Notes: a model not told the origin generated them from the letters alone. Positions 1 to 8,937 are shown, numbered from the stretch's first letter. The stretch is DNA of 64,000 nucleotides from JACCZX01 sp963824935 (GCA_963824935.1 CAWGRF010000010.1:124001-188000), one strand, 5' to 3'. Program-made: numbers and translations.

Positions 1-945
1 ACCGAGTTTCATACGCGGGACGGCGTGCTGCCGGCAGTCGCCGACGTTTCATTCGATCTCGCGCGCGGCGAGGTTCTGGGGCTGGTCGGCGAATCGGGTT
101 CGGGTAAATCGGTAACCGGTTTTTCGATCCTTGGACTGATCGATCCGCCGGGGCAAATTGCAGGCGGCAGCATCGTTTTCGATGGTGAAGAACTGCGCGG
201 CGCATCGCCCGAGCGCATGCGCGCACTGCGCGGCAAGCGGATCGCGATGATCTTCCAGGACCCGATGATGACGCTGAATCCGGTCCTGTCGATTGAAACG
301 CAGATGGTGGAAACGGTGCTCGCGCACGAAAACGTTGCACGCGAAGCGGCGCGCGAGCGCGCCATCAAGACGCTGAGCCGAGTCGGAATCGCGTCGCCCG
401 CGGAGCGTCTCGCGCAGTATCCGCATCAATTTTCAGGCGGCATGCGGCAGCGGGTCGCGATTGCGATCGCGTTGCTGAACAGCCCGCATCTGATCATTGC
501 CGATGAGCCGACCACTGCGCTCGACGTCACGGTCCAGGGACAGATCCTGTACGAAATGCAGACGCTGGTGCGCGAATCGGGCACTGCGTTGATCTGGATC
601 ACGCACGATCTCGCGGTGGTCGCCGGCCTTGCCGATCGAATTGCGGTGATGTACGCGGGCCGCATTGTCGAGCTGGGTGACGCCACCGATGTGCTCGAGG
701 CACCGCGCCATCCGTACACGCGCGGGCTGCTTGATTCGGTGCCGACTGCGACGACGCCGGGGCAGCGGCTGAGGCAACTGAGCGGTTCAACACCGTCCCT
801 GCTAAGGCTCGACGCCGGCTGCGCGTTCAGGCAGCGCTGCCCGCGCGCCGCCGCGCCGTGCGAGGTCATGCCACAGATGACGAGCGTCGATGACCGCGAG
901 CTGCGCTGCTATTTTCCGTTGCAGTACCTTGAGCAAGCAGCATGA
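1..945 (+). CDS. Dipeptide/oligopeptide ABC transporter ATP-binding protein, DppD/OppD type (5' partial)
   Basis: This is a cytoplasmic ATPase subunit that would power uptake of di- or oligopeptides, or of related solutes, through a permease pair not present in the window. The frame is open from base 1, so the N-terminus lies upstream. It has Walker A (GESGSGKS, about nt 88-111), the ABC signature FSGGM (about nt 430), Walker B ending in ADEPT (about nt 500), an H-loop ITHD, and the C-terminal oligopeptide-transporter domain with an HPYTRGLL motif and a cysteine-rich tail. The stop overlaps the next ATPase start as ATGA, so the two are translationally coupled. A DppD/DppF-type pair is clear; the real substrate is not. 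Confidence 0.93.
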   Translation, partial: TEFHTRDGVLPAVADVSFDLARGEVLGLVGESGSGKSVTGFSILGLIDPPGQIAGGSIVFDGEELRGASPERMRALRGKRIAMIFQDPMMTLNPVLSIETQMVETVLAHENVAREAARERAIKTLSRVGIASPAERLAQYPHQFSGGMRQRVAIAIALLNSPHLIIADEPTTALDVTVQGQILYEMQTLVRESGTALIWITHDLAVVAGLADRIAVMYAGRIVELGDATDVLEAPRHPYTRGLLDSVPTATTPGQRLRQLSGSTPSLLRLDAGCAFRQRCPRAAAPCEVMPQMTSVDDRELRCYFPLQYLEQAA

Positions 946-1937
946 CGGCATTGCTGGAATTCGACGTCGTATCCAAGCGCTTTTCAAAGCGGCTCGATGT
1001 GATTGAGAAATTTGCTCGTACGATGGGCGCGAAGGTCAGCGAGCACACCGTGCACGCAGTGGATAAGGTGAGCTTCGCGGTCGATGAACGCGAAGTCGTG
1101 GGGCTGGTAGGCGAATCCGGCTGCGGCAAATCCACGCTGGGCCGTGTCGCATGCGGGCTGTACGCACCGAGCGACGGCGCCGTGCGTTATCGAGGCCAGC
1201 CGGTGACGCACGCCGACGGCGCGCGGCGTCCGATTCAAATGATCTTCCAGGATCCGTTTGCATCGTTGAATCCGCGTATGCGCGTCGCCAAAATCGTCGG
1301 CGAAGCCCCGCTCGTGCACGGCCTGGTCGACGCGAAGCAGGTCGAGGACTACGTGGCGCAGTTGCTAAAGCGCGTCGGGCTTGATGCCGGTTTTGTGCGC
1401 CGCTATCCGCATCAGTTCTCGGGCGGGCAGCGCGCGCGCATCGGTATCGCCAGAGCGCTCGCAGTAAAGCCCGAGTTTCTAGTGTGCGACGAAGCGGTCG
1501 CGGCGCTCGATGTGTCGATCCAGGCGCAAGTGCTGAATCTCTTCATGGATCTGCGCGATCAGTTCCATCTGACGTATCTATTTATCAGCCACGACCTCGG
1601 CGTCGTGCGGCATTTGTCGAACCGCGTGGTCGTGATGTACCTCGGGCGCGTAGTGGAAATTGCACCGACCGAACAGTTGTTTGCGCAGCCGAATCATCCG
1701 TATACGCAGGCCTTGCTGACCGAGGTGCCGCGCATCGACCGCAGGCGCCGCACGTTTGTGCCGATCAAGGGTGAGATTCCCTCGGCACTGGCGCCGCCGA
1801 GCGGGTGTCACTTTCATCCACGCTGTCCGCATGCGATGCCGCGCTGTTCGACCGAAATACCTGCGTTGCGCGAGATAGCCGCGGAGCGCTGGTCCGCGTG
1901 CCATTTGAACGACGAGACGACTACTCGGCTGCAATGA
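942..1937 (+). CDS. Dipeptide/oligopeptide ABC transporter ATP-binding protein, DppF/OppF type
   Basis: Second ATPase of a peptide-type ABC importer, 331 aa, a normal length for DppF/OppF. Walker A GESGCGKS is at residues 57-64, followed by Q-loop MIFQDPF, signature FSGGQRARIGIARAL, Walker B with CDEAVAALD, the switch histidine in ISHDLG, and a C-terminal HPYTQALL plus cysteine-rich oligopeptide domain. Walker B reads DEAVAALD where DEPTSALD is usual; this is a frequent DppF variant. The start overlaps the upstream stop (ATGA) and its own stop overlaps the following hydrolase start (ATGA at 1934-1937). This links the transporter to the two amidohydrolase-type enzymes downstream. Confidence 0.94.
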   Translation: MTALLEFDVVSKRFSKRLDVIEKFARTMGAKVSEHTVHAVDKVSFAVDEREVVGLVGESGCGKSTLGRVACGLYAPSDGAVRYRGQPVTHADGARRPIQMIFQDPFASLNPRMRVAKIVGEAPLVHGLVDAKQVEDYVAQLLKRVGLDAGFVRRYPHQFSGGQRARIGIARALAVKPEFLVCDEAVAALDVSIQAQVLNLFMDLRDQFHLTYLFISHDLGVVRHLSNRVVVMYLGRVVEIAPTEQLFAQPNHPYTQALLTEVPRIDRRRRTFVPIKGEIPSALAPPSGCHFHPRCPHAMPRCSTEIPALREIAAERWSACHLNDETTTRLQ

Positions 1938-2794
1938 ATAGCGACACGTATCGGCTGCACGGTCCGCATCAGCCGCGAGTTGCACTGGTGCTCGATTCAC
2001 CACACTCCGGGATGCACTTCCCGGCCGATTTCGACGCGGTCGTCTCGGAGTTCGATCTACGCAACGGCGAAGACTGTTTCGTCGATGAACTGTACATGCC
2101 GGCGACCGAGCTCGGCGTCCCCTTGCTCGCGGCACAGACACCGCGCACGTATGTGGATGCAAATCGGCACGCGGGCGACATCGATCTCGACTTGATCGAG
2201 GGCGGAGCCTGGCCGCACACCTTCGTGCCGAGTGGCAAAGCCAACATTGGCAAGGCGCTGATCTGGCGCACGCTCGACGACGGTCGCGCCATTTATGCCC
2301 GCAAACTCAGGGTCGATGAAGTGCTCGGCCGCATTGAGCGCTGCCATGCACCCTACCATCGAGCGTTGCGGGACTTGCTCGATCGCGAGCATGCGCGCGC
2401 AGGCCACGTGTATCACATCAACTGTCACTCGATGAATTCGGTCGCAGGCGAGATGGGAGAAGGTGTCGCGGGTTCGGCCCGGCCCGATTTTGTTCTGGGA
2501 GACCGCGATGGAACAACCTGCGATCCGGCGTTTACCGAGTTCGTACGCACCACGCTTGCCGCAATGGGGCACAGCGTCAGCGTGAACGATCCCTATAAAG
2601 GCGTCGAGCTGGTCAAGGCGTATTCGAATCCCGCCCGCGGCCGTCACAGCCTGCAACTCGAGATCAACAAGCGGCTTTATATGGATGAGGGCAAGCGCGA
2701 ACGGAATGCCGGCTTTGCTCGCCTGCAGAGCAAACTGCGCACGCTGATCGAAGCGATCGTTGATTACATCGGAAGGGAAACTCGTCGTGGCTGA
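1934..2794 (+). CDS. N-formylglutamate amidohydrolase family protein
   Basis: Predicted zinc-dependent hydrolase of the FGase family (HutG type), 286 aa, which cleaves N-formyl-glutamate or related N-acyl amino acids in the cytoplasm. Family marks are DSPHSG near residues 21-26, the TYVDANR segment, the YHINCHSMNS histidine-rich motif, and the C-terminal QLEINKRLYMDE segment. I chose the ATG at 1934 because it forms an ATGA overlap with the preceding ATPase gene; the open frame extends further upstream but would overlap that gene by over 130 bp. No hut genes are nearby, so histidine degradation is not implied. The neighbouring peptide-type transporter suggests an imported N-acylated amino acid or peptide as substrate. 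Confidence 0.88.
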   Translation: MNSDTYRLHGPHQPRVALVLDSPHSGMHFPADFDAVVSEFDLRNGEDCFVDELYMPATELGVPLLAAQTPRTYVDANRHAGDIDLDLIEGGAWPHTFVPSGKANIGKALIWRTLDDGRAIYARKLRVDEVLGRIERCHAPYHRALRDLLDREHARAGHVYHINCHSMNSVAGEMGEGVAGSARPDFVLGDRDGTTCDPAFTEFVRTTLAAMGHSVSVNDPYKGVELVKAYSNPARGRHSLQLEINKRLYMDEGKRERNAGFARLQSKLRTLIEAIVDYIGRETRRG

Positions 2795-3752
2795 ACGAGT
2801 GCAGGCGCACCATCCGGTTGAAGTGCAGCCACCCGATATCGCGCCTTACAGGCACGGCAACACGGGCGTCGATTACGTGCATCTGATCGACTCGGGCCGC
2901 GCCGGGCCCACCGTAGTGCTGCAGGCGCTGACGCATGGCAATGAGTTTTGCGGCGCGCACGCGCTTGACTATTTGCTCAAAGAAAAAATCGCACCGAGCG
3001 CCGGCAAGCTAGTCGTCGCATTTGCCAACGTCGACGCCTACGCACGATTCGACTTCGACGACCCAGACGCCTCACGCTATATCGACGAGGATTACAACCG
3101 CGTCTGGGCCGATGATGTGCTTTTTGGCGCGCGCGATTCGGCCGAGTTGCGCCGAGCCCGGCAGTTGCAGCCGTTTGTCGATGCCGCTGACTTTCTGCTC
3201 GACATCCATTCAATGCATGAACCGTGCAGGCCGATCATGGTGTGCGGCATCGTCGATAAGCACGTCAAGCTGGCGCGCAAGGTCGGTTTGCCAGCCGATC
3301 TGCTGCTCGACACCGGGCATCCGGCCGGGGTGCGCATGCGTGATCGCGGCAGCTTCAGTGATCCGGCCAGCCCGCGAGCGGCACTGTTGATCGAATGCGG
3401 GCAGCACTGGGAAAAATCGGCAGTCGAGGTGGCGGTCGACACGATGTTGCGCTTCCTGGCCGCCACCGGCAGCGTGGCCGCCACGTCGATCGAATCGAGA
3501 CTGCGAATCCAACCCCCGGCGCAGCAGCGAGTCATTCGCGTCACCGAGCCCGTCGTTGCGCGGTCCATGAACTTTGAGTTCGTTGTGCCGATCGAAGGAT
3601 TGAGTATTGTCCCCAAGGCCGGGATGCCGATTGCGCGTGACGGCGATATGGTTTGGACGGCCCCGTACGACGACACCGTTCTGGTGATGCCCTCAATGCG
3701 CCATCTGAGGCCTGGTAATACGCAGGTGCGGCTCGGTCGTTATGAGCATTAG
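2787..3752 (+). CDS. Succinylglutamate desuccinylase/aspartoacylase family protein
   Basis: Zinc carboxypeptidase-fold deacylase of the AstE/AspA family, 321 aa. The HxxE zinc motif is at H50-G-N-E53, a third zinc histidine is H141 in LLDIHSM, and the likely catalytic glutamate is E203 in LIECG. The GTG at 2787 is preferred: it follows a GGAAGGG Shine-Dalgarno sequence and overlaps the upstream stop by 8 bp. A TTG at 2760 is the alternative. Substrate specificity (N-succinyl-glutamate, N-acetyl-aspartate or another N-acyl amino acid) cannot be read from sequence. No other arginine-succinyltransferase pathway gene is present, so I do not call it astE. Confidence 0.85.
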   Translation: MAERVQAHHPVEVQPPDIAPYRHGNTGVDYVHLIDSGRAGPTVVLQALTHGNEFCGAHALDYLLKEKIAPSAGKLVVAFANVDAYARFDFDDPDASRYIDEDYNRVWADDVLFGARDSAELRRARQLQPFVDAADFLLDIHSMHEPCRPIMVCGIVDKHVKLARKVGLPADLLLDTGHPAGVRMRDRGSFSDPASPRAALLIECGQHWEKSAVEVAVDTMLRFLAATGSVAATSIESRLRIQPPAQQRVIRVTEPVVARSMNFEFVVPIEGLSIVPKAGMPIARDGDMVWTAPYDDTVLVMPSMRHLRPGNTQVRLGRYEH

Positions 3753-3771
3753 CAGCTGTCAGGAGGCAACC

Positions 3772-4399
3772 ATGAGAAGACAATTTCAAAGCCTGCTGCT
3801 TTTGGCCACAGCGGTGCTTGCGTTAACGGGTTGCGCCAGCACAGAGCTGAATGCGCAATGGGTAAATCCGCAGGCGGGCAGCCGCTTGCCGGTAAAGAGC
3901 GTGATGGTGATGAGCGTTAGCCGCGATGCAACCGCGCGCCGAGTCTATGAAGACGCGATGGTGTGCGCAGCTTGGCACGCGCGGCGTCAAGGCGGTGCAG
4001 TCGTACAAGTCGCTGCCGGACGACGGACCCTCTGAACAGCAGGCGATTCAAGCGGCGCTGAAAGACGCTGGCGCCGACGCGGTGCTGATTTCGCGCACCA
4101 TCAGTGTCACGAATGAAGTACGGGTATCGCCGGGATACGTGGCCGGCCCGCCGTGGGGCTTTGGATGGGGGGGTTTCTATGGCTACTACCACGGCTTCTG
4201 GTCGGCGGCGTACGCCATCCCGCCGAGCGTTTACACGGTGCAGAACGTGCTGGTCGACACGCGTATGTTCGATGTCAAGGACTACACGGTGCTGTGGTCG
4301 GGCTCGTCGACGACCGTACCCACCGGGTCGATGCAGAAGACGATTGAGCAGTTCGCCAGCACGATCAGCGCGGCGCTGGCGCGGGACAAAGTTATCTAG
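3772..4399 (+). pseudogene. DUF4136-like lipoprotein, interrupted by a frameshift
   Basis: A small predicted lipoprotein. It begins after a strong AGGAGG at 3761-3766 and has a signal peptide ending in the lipobox LTGC (Cys about residue 20). The N-terminal part, up to DAMV, is in one frame; the remainder, from AQLGTRGV through SYKSLPDDGP to the C-terminus at 4399, is one frame over. Removing one base near 3964 joins them into a continuous protein of about 208 aa. The C-terminal half contains a Gly/Tyr/Trp-rich stretch and a KTIEQFASTISAALA helix, as seen in outer-membrane-associated lipoproteins of unknown function. Either a sequence error or a recently broken gene. Confidence 0.75.
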
Positions 4400-4422
4400 C
4401 GGCCCGCGGGATTTCGCCGCCG

Positions 4423-4977
4423 TCAATACGTTGCGACGACGTTGAGGTCGCGAAGCTCGGTGAGCGCCTGGGCAACTCGTACGCAATCCTCGATGTGCCG
4501 GTTGCCGAGCGTCTTGATGGCTGCGAACGACAACGACGCGGCGATCGCCTGGCCGGCGAACGGAACATATTTGGCCGCTTGCTTCGCGCTTAGTCTGACG
4601 CCGACCGTCTTCAGCAGCCTGAGCACTAGCTCGCGGGTCACCAGGCGGCCGATTAACGCGCTGCCGACCGCCATCGCCGCCTTGTAAGCAAACAGCCGCC
4701 GGTGCGGCGCCAGCTGCTCGATCTGCTGCTGAGTTAGACCGAAGCGCTGATTGATTTCTTCGAGCATCCGGACCAACACCGTGATGTCCACCGCCACATC
4801 GACGCCTGGCAACGGCACCACCGACGCACCGGCTGAAATCAGGGCACGCCGCGTGACCAGCTTGCGGCATTCGCTCGCAACCAGCGCGATGTCGCGCGGC
4901 GTGGACGGTATCGGCGTTGCCACCGGCGCTCGCTTTGAGCGCTTTGCGGGACGAACGGTCATCGCGGCAGAGGGCAT
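4423..4977 (-). CDS. DUF697 (YcjF-like) family protein
   Basis: A 184-aa protein of unknown function. It has a basic, proline-rich N-terminus of about 30 residues. This is followed by a helical region with two hydrophobic stretches (around ALISAGASVVPLPGVDVAVD and YKAAMAVGSALIGRLV) and a C-terminal alpha-helical part with YVPFAGQAIAASLSF. The pattern of small-residue hydrophobic helices around PLPG and VPFAGQAI resembles DUF697 domains, which often accompany GTPases or YcjX-type stress proteins. No GTPase gene lies beside it. It is convergent with the lipoprotein and divergent from hemA. Confidence 0.7.
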   Translation of the reverse strand: MPSAAMTVRPAKRSKRAPVATPIPSTPRDIALVASECRKLVTRRALISAGASVVPLPGVDVAVDITVLVRMLEEINQRFGLTQQQIEQLAPHRRLFAYKAAMAVGSALIGRLVTRELVLRLLKTVGVRLSAKQAAKYVPFAGQAIAASLSFAAIKTLGNRHIEDCVRVAQALTELRDLNVVATY

Positions 4978-5079
4978 GCGTCATCCTAATCGACGCGCCC
5001 GAAAAACGAGAGCGCGGGCTAATCCTTATTCTGTCGATCCACGTCGTGTTTCGGCGCTGGGAACAAGCGGCCCGCCACC

Positions 5080-5085
5080 TATAAT
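5080..5085 (+). promoter_or_regulatory. Candidate -10 box upstream of hemA
   Basis: A perfect TATAAT lies about 50 bp before the hemA start. No good TTGACA-like -35 is visible at the usual spacing, so the assignment rests on the -10 and its position in the divergent gap. Confidence 0.4.
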
Positions 5086-5136
5086 TCCAGCGCTTTTTGC
5101 GAGCTTCTAACGGCGGGGCCGCGCGAGACTTCAACG

Positions 5137-6423
5137 ATGCAACTTCTGACTCTTGGCCTGAATCACACGACGGCACCGCTGGCGGTGCGCGAGCGTGTGG
5201 CCTTTGTAGCCGAGGAAGTCGGGGCAACGATCGGCCGGTTACGCGAGCGGCTGTGCGAACCGTCAGGCGGACGCATCTCCGAAGCGGCGATCGTTTCGAC
5301 GTGCAATCGCACCGAACTGTATTGCGCGGCCGAGGAACCCGATCTCGCGCAGCGCGCGCTGCACGAGTTTGTCGCGGCCGACAGGCAGTTGGATCTTGCT
5401 GAGCTGCAGCGGCACTCGTACGTGCTGCCGCACGTAAATGCCGTACGGCATGCCTTCCGCGTGGCGAGCGGGCTGGATTCGATGGTGTTGGGCGAGCCGC
5501 AGATCCTGGGTCAGATGAAGCAGGCCGAACGCCTGGCGCGCAGCGCCGGCGGGCTCGGCCTGATGCTGAATCACCTGTTTCAGCGCACGTTTGCCGTGGC
5601 CAAAGAGGTTCGCACGACCACCGAAATCGGCACGCAGTCGGTGTCGATGGCGGCCGCTGCCGTGCGCGTTGCGCAGAAGATTTACGGTGACCTGTCTGCC
5701 AGTCATGTGCTGTTCATCGGCGCCGGCGAGATGATCGAGCTGACCGCGACTCACTTTGCCGCGCAGCGACCGAAGTCAATCACCGTTGCCAATCGCACGC
5801 TCGAGCGTGCCGAAGCGCTCGCAACCCGGCTTCATGGCCGCCCGATGAAGCTCGGCGACTTACCAGACGAGCTTGCGAAGTTCGATATCGTCGTGTCGTC
5901 CACGGCCAGCATGCTGCCGATTGTCGGCCTCGGAATGGTCGAACGCGCGATTCGCGCGCGGCGCCACAAGCCGATGTTCATTGTCGACCTCGCGGTGCCG
6001 CGCGATGTTGAACCCGAGGTCGCTCGGCTGGACGACGTCTATGTGCACACCGTTGACGACCTCGGCAGGGTCGTTGCGAGCGGCAATGACACACGGCAGG
6101 CGGCGGTCGCACAGGCCGAGGCGATCATCGAATCGCGCGTGCGGGATTTCGAAGAATGGGTCCGGGTGCGCCGCTCGGTGCCCACCATCCAGGAGTTGCA
6201 CGGGCGTGCAGACGCGATGCGCGAGCGCGAGCTGCAGCGCGCGCTGAAGTTGCTTGCCAAGGGCGAGCCGGCTGAGCGCGTAATCGACCAGCTCTCGCAC
6301 GCGTTGACCAACAAGTTTCTACACGACCCGATGAGCGCGCTGCGCGCCGCCGGCGACGATGCCGAGCATGCACGCCTGCAGGCGCTGCTCGCGCGCTTCT
6401 ACTCCAACAACACGGACAATTAG
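5137..6423 (+). CDS. hemA: Glutamyl-tRNA reductase
   Basis: First committed step of tetrapyrrole synthesis by the C5 route: NADPH-dependent reduction of glutamyl-tRNA(Glu) to glutamate-1-semialdehyde in the cytosol. At 428 aa it has the full family length. The catalytic cysteine is C56 in the VSTCNRTELY motif. The SGLDSMVLGEPQILGQ motif follows, then an NADPH-binding GAGEMIEL segment near residue 200 and the C-terminal dimerisation helix region. It is followed after 60 bp by prfA and prmC, the usual bacterial hemA-prfA-prmC order. The other haem gene in the window, hemB, is far away at 60484. Confidence 0.98.
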   Translation: MQLLTLGLNHTTAPLAVRERVAFVAEEVGATIGRLRERLCEPSGGRISEAAIVSTCNRTELYCAAEEPDLAQRALHEFVAADRQLDLAELQRHSYVLPHVNAVRHAFRVASGLDSMVLGEPQILGQMKQAERLARSAGGLGLMLNHLFQRTFAVAKEVRTTTEIGTQSVSMAAAAVRVAQKIYGDLSASHVLFIGAGEMIELTATHFAAQRPKSITVANRTLERAEALATRLHGRPMKLGDLPDELAKFDIVVSSTASMLPIVGLGMVERAIRARRHKPMFIVDLAVPRDVEPEVARLDDVYVHTVDDLGRVVASGNDTRQAAVAQAEAIIESRVRDFEEWVRVRRSVPTIQELHGRADAMRERELQRALKLLAKGEPAERVIDQLSHALTNKFLHDPMSALRAAGDDAEHARLQALLARFYSNNTDN

Positions 6424-6432
6424 GTTTCGCGA

Positions 6433-6464
6433 GCGCGTGCGCAGGCTTCCCGCCTGCATGCGCG
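6433..6464. other. Hairpin between hemA and prfA
   Basis: A stem of GCAGGC/GCCTGC around a 5-nt loop (6441-6457), extended outward by GCGCG/CGCGC arms. There is no T-run, so it is more likely an mRNA processing or stability element than an intrinsic terminator. Confidence 0.4.
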
Positions 6465-6483
6465 CGCACGGCCTCACAATCAC

Positions 6484-7566
6484 ATGAACCCTTCAATGCG
6501 CCAAAAGCTTGAGCAGCTTGCAAATCGGCTCGGTGAAATCGATTCGCAGCTGTCGAGCGAGACCGCAACGCGCGACATGAACCGCTTTCGCGCGCTCGGT
6601 CAGGAACGCGCCGAGATCGAGCCGGTGGTAGCTCGATTTCACGATTACACCCGAGCGGAAGGCGATCTTCAGGGCGCGCAGCAAATGCTCGCCGAGCCGG
6701 AAATGAAGGTGCTCGCCGAAGAAGAAATCGATGCGTCGAAGACGCGCATCGCGGCTCTGGAAGGCGAGTTGCAGCGTTTGCTGCTGCCCAGGGACCCGAA
6801 CGACGATCGCAATGTCTTTCTCGAAATTCGCGCCGGCACCGGGGGCGACGAATCCGGGCTGTTCGCCGGCGATTTGCTGCGCATGTACATGCGGTACGCG
6901 GAGCGACACGACTGGACCAGCGAAATGATTTCCGAGAGCGCGTCCGACATGGGCGGATACAAGGAAGTGATCGTGCGGCTGGTCGGGAAAGGGGTGTATT
7001 CAAAACTCAAATTCGAATCGGGCGGCCATAGAGTGCAGCGCGTCCCCGTGACCGAATCGCAGGGACGCATTCATACATCGGCGTGCACGGTTGCGGTGCT
7101 GCCGGAAGCCGACGAAATCGACGACGTGAAGATCGACCCGGCCGAAATTCGCATCGACGTGTTTCGTGCCTCAGGCGCCGGCGGCCAGCACGTCAACAAG
7201 ACCGAAAGCGCGGTCCGCATTACGCATCTGCAGAGCGGGATCGTTGTCGAATGCCAGGACGATCGGTCGCAACACAAGAACCGCGAGCGCGCGATGAAGA
7301 TTCTCGCTGCGCGCATCAAGGATCAGCAGACGCGCGAACAGCAGGCCAAGGAGGCGTCGACCCGCAAAACCTTGATCGGCTCGGGCGACCGGTCGGAGCG
7401 CATTCGCACCTACAACTTTCCGCAAGGCCGAGTGACCGATCACCGTATCAACCTGACCTTGTACAAGATCGAAGCGATCATGGACGGCGATCTGGACGAA
7501 TTGACCGAGAGGCTCGCCGCGGAGCATCAGGCGGAACTGTTGGCTGCGTTGGGCGATGCCGCTTGA
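6484..7566 (+). CDS. prfA: Peptide chain release factor 1
   Basis: Class I release factor that reads UAA and UAG and triggers peptidyl-tRNA hydrolysis on the ribosome; 360 aa, standard length. The RF1 anticodon-like tripeptide PVT is at residues 188-190 and the catalytic GGQ at 233-235 in GAGGQHVNKTESAVR. PVT rather than SPF distinguishes it from RF2. The stop overlaps the start of prmC, the methyltransferase that modifies the GGQ glutamine, by 11 bp. Confidence 0.98.
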   Translation: MNPSMRQKLEQLANRLGEIDSQLSSETATRDMNRFRALGQERAEIEPVVARFHDYTRAEGDLQGAQQMLAEPEMKVLAEEEIDASKTRIAALEGELQRLLLPRDPNDDRNVFLEIRAGTGGDESGLFAGDLLRMYMRYAERHDWTSEMISESASDMGGYKEVIVRLVGKGVYSKLKFESGGHRVQRVPVTESQGRIHTSACTVAVLPEADEIDDVKIDPAEIRIDVFRASGAGGQHVNKTESAVRITHLQSGIVVECQDDRSQHKNRERAMKILAARIKDQQTREQQAKEASTRKTLIGSGDRSERIRTYNFPQGRVTDHRINLTLYKIEAIMDGDLDELTERLAAEHQAELLAALGDAA

Positions 7567-8443
7567 TGACGAACTGGTGGCGGGCGAGCGGCGGGTCGGA
7601 GAGCTCCTCAGCGCCAGCAACCTGCCTGCACTCGAGTCGCGCGCGCTGCTTGCGCATCAGCTCGGAGTCGCCCGCGAGCGTTTGATCGCACGACCCGAGC
7701 AAGCGGTCGCGGCAGCAGATGTTCGAGGTTTCACGCAGCTCGCGGAACGACGGCAGCGCGGCGAGCCGCTCGCGTACCTGCTCGGTCAACGGGAGTTCTA
7801 CGGGCGCATGTTTGCCGTGTCGCCTGCGGTGTTGATACCGCGTCCCGAAACCGAACTGTTGGTCGAGGTTGCGCTGCGCCTGGGTCCGCGCAACCAAGCG
7901 CGCGTGCTTGACCTCGGAACCGGCTCCGGCTGCGTCGCTATCACGCTCGCGCTCGAGCGCGCCGAATGGCAGGTGACAGCGACCGACGTGTCGTCGGAGG
8001 CGATCGAGGTGGCGCGCCTAAATGCCGAGCGATGGCAGACGAACAACGTCAGGTTTCGCCACGGTAGCTGGTACTCCGCAGCGCCACGCGATCAGCGTTT
8101 CGACCTGATCGTCAGCAACCCGCCGTACGTTGCAGCCGGCGACCCTCATCTTGACGCGCTCCGCTTTGAGCCGGGTGTGGCGCTGGCCGCCGGAGATAGC
8201 GGCCTGGCGTGCTTGCGAACGATTGTCGAAGGCGCGTTGTCATACCTGGTACCGGGCGGCATCCTGGTGCTCGAGCACGGCCATGACCAGGGGCACGCCG
8301 TGCGCAGTCTGTTTGCGGCGCGCCACTGGCGCAATGTGCGAACCGAAGCCGACTCAGCGGGGCACGACAGAGTGACTAGTGCATCTGAGCGGCGTCGTTT
8401 GACGCAGCTTCCGCTGTCGCTACACTCGGAAAATCCACACTGA
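7556..8443 (+). CDS. prmC: Peptide chain release factor N5-glutamine methyltransferase
   Basis: SAM-dependent enzyme that methylates the GGQ glutamine of RF1 and RF2; 295 aa. An N-terminal helical domain is followed by a Rossmann methyltransferase fold with the SAM-binding LDLGTGSGCVAI motif and the substrate-binding NPPY at residues 188-191. The ATG at 7556 lies within the end of prfA, giving an 11-bp overlap and probable translational coupling with its own substrate's gene. Confidence 0.97.
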   Translation: MPLDDELVAGERRVGELLSASNLPALESRALLAHQLGVARERLIARPEQAVAAADVRGFTQLAERRQRGEPLAYLLGQREFYGRMFAVSPAVLIPRPETELLVEVALRLGPRNQARVLDLGTGSGCVAITLALERAEWQVTATDVSSEAIEVARLNAERWQTNNVRFRHGSWYSAAPRDQRFDLIVSNPPYVAAGDPHLDALRFEPGVALAAGDSGLACLRTIVEGALSYLVPGGILVLEHGHDQGHAVRSLFAARHWRNVRTEADSAGHDRVTSASERRRLTQLPLSLHSENPH

Positions 8444-8446
8444 TTG

Positions 8447-8773
8447 ATGCCTATGAACCCTCAAGATTTCATCAAGAAAACGGTTTCCGACAATCCGGTC
8501 GTGCTCTTCATGAAGGGCACCGCACAGTTTCCCCAATGCGGATTTTCGGGGCGCGCGATTGCGCTGCTGAAGCAGTCCGGGGTCAAGAATTTAGTCACGG
8601 TCAACGTGCTCGAGGACGATGACGTACGACAAGGCGTCAAGGACTTTTCCAACTGGCCCACGGTTCCGCAGCTATACGTCAAGGGACAGTTCGTCGGCGG
8701 CTCGGACATCATGACCGAGATGTACGAATCGGGTGAGTTGCAAACGCTGCTGAAGGACGCCCAGGTCACCTAG
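8447..8773 (+). CDS. grxD: Monothiol glutaredoxin, Grx4 family
   Basis: Small cytosolic monothiol glutaredoxin (about 107 aa) that, in this family, binds glutathione-ligated 2Fe-2S clusters and acts as an Fe-S carrier. The CGFS active-site motif is visible in QCGFSGRAI, preceded by VVLFMKGTAQFP and followed by the cis-proline segment WPTVPQLYVKGQFVGGSDI. The start may be 8447 or the second ATG at 8453; no strong ribosome binding site separates them. It sits just after prmC. Confidence 0.95.
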   Translation: MPMNPQDFIKKTVSDNPVVLFMKGTAQFPQCGFSGRAIALLKQSGVKNLVTVNVLEDDDVRQGVKDFSNWPTVPQLYVKGQFVGGSDIMTEMYESGELQTLLKDAQVT

Positions 8774-8776
8774 GCC

Positions 8777-8937
8777 GTCCGCTAAATCAGAGGAATTACG
8801 TGGGAGCGGCTGTGCAGCGGCCCGGCAGGCTAGGCGCAAAGCGCAGCGATATCGGGTCATATCGCGAGCATTTGCAACGACGCATGGCGGGTCGAGGCGC
8901 AGACGAGCGCACGAGCAATTTCTCTGATTCAGCGGAC
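8777..8937. mobile_element. MITE-like element with 21-bp terminal inverted repeats
   Basis: The segment is bounded by near-perfect 21-bp inverted repeats (8777-8797 and 8917-8937; 19 of 21 positions pair). It fills almost the whole gap between the grxD stop and the ubiX start. The interior has no open frame with a recognisable product. There is no clear target-site duplication. Size (161 bp) and structure fit a miniature inverted-repeat element or a large stem-loop repeat; no relative was noticed elsewhere in the window. Confidence 0.55.

Noticed and set aside
3917..5227. 436-aa minus-strand open frame across the lipoprotein and DUF697-like genes
   Set aside because: Its composition is Arg/Ala/Pro-rich, it overlaps three better-supported genes and shows no motif.
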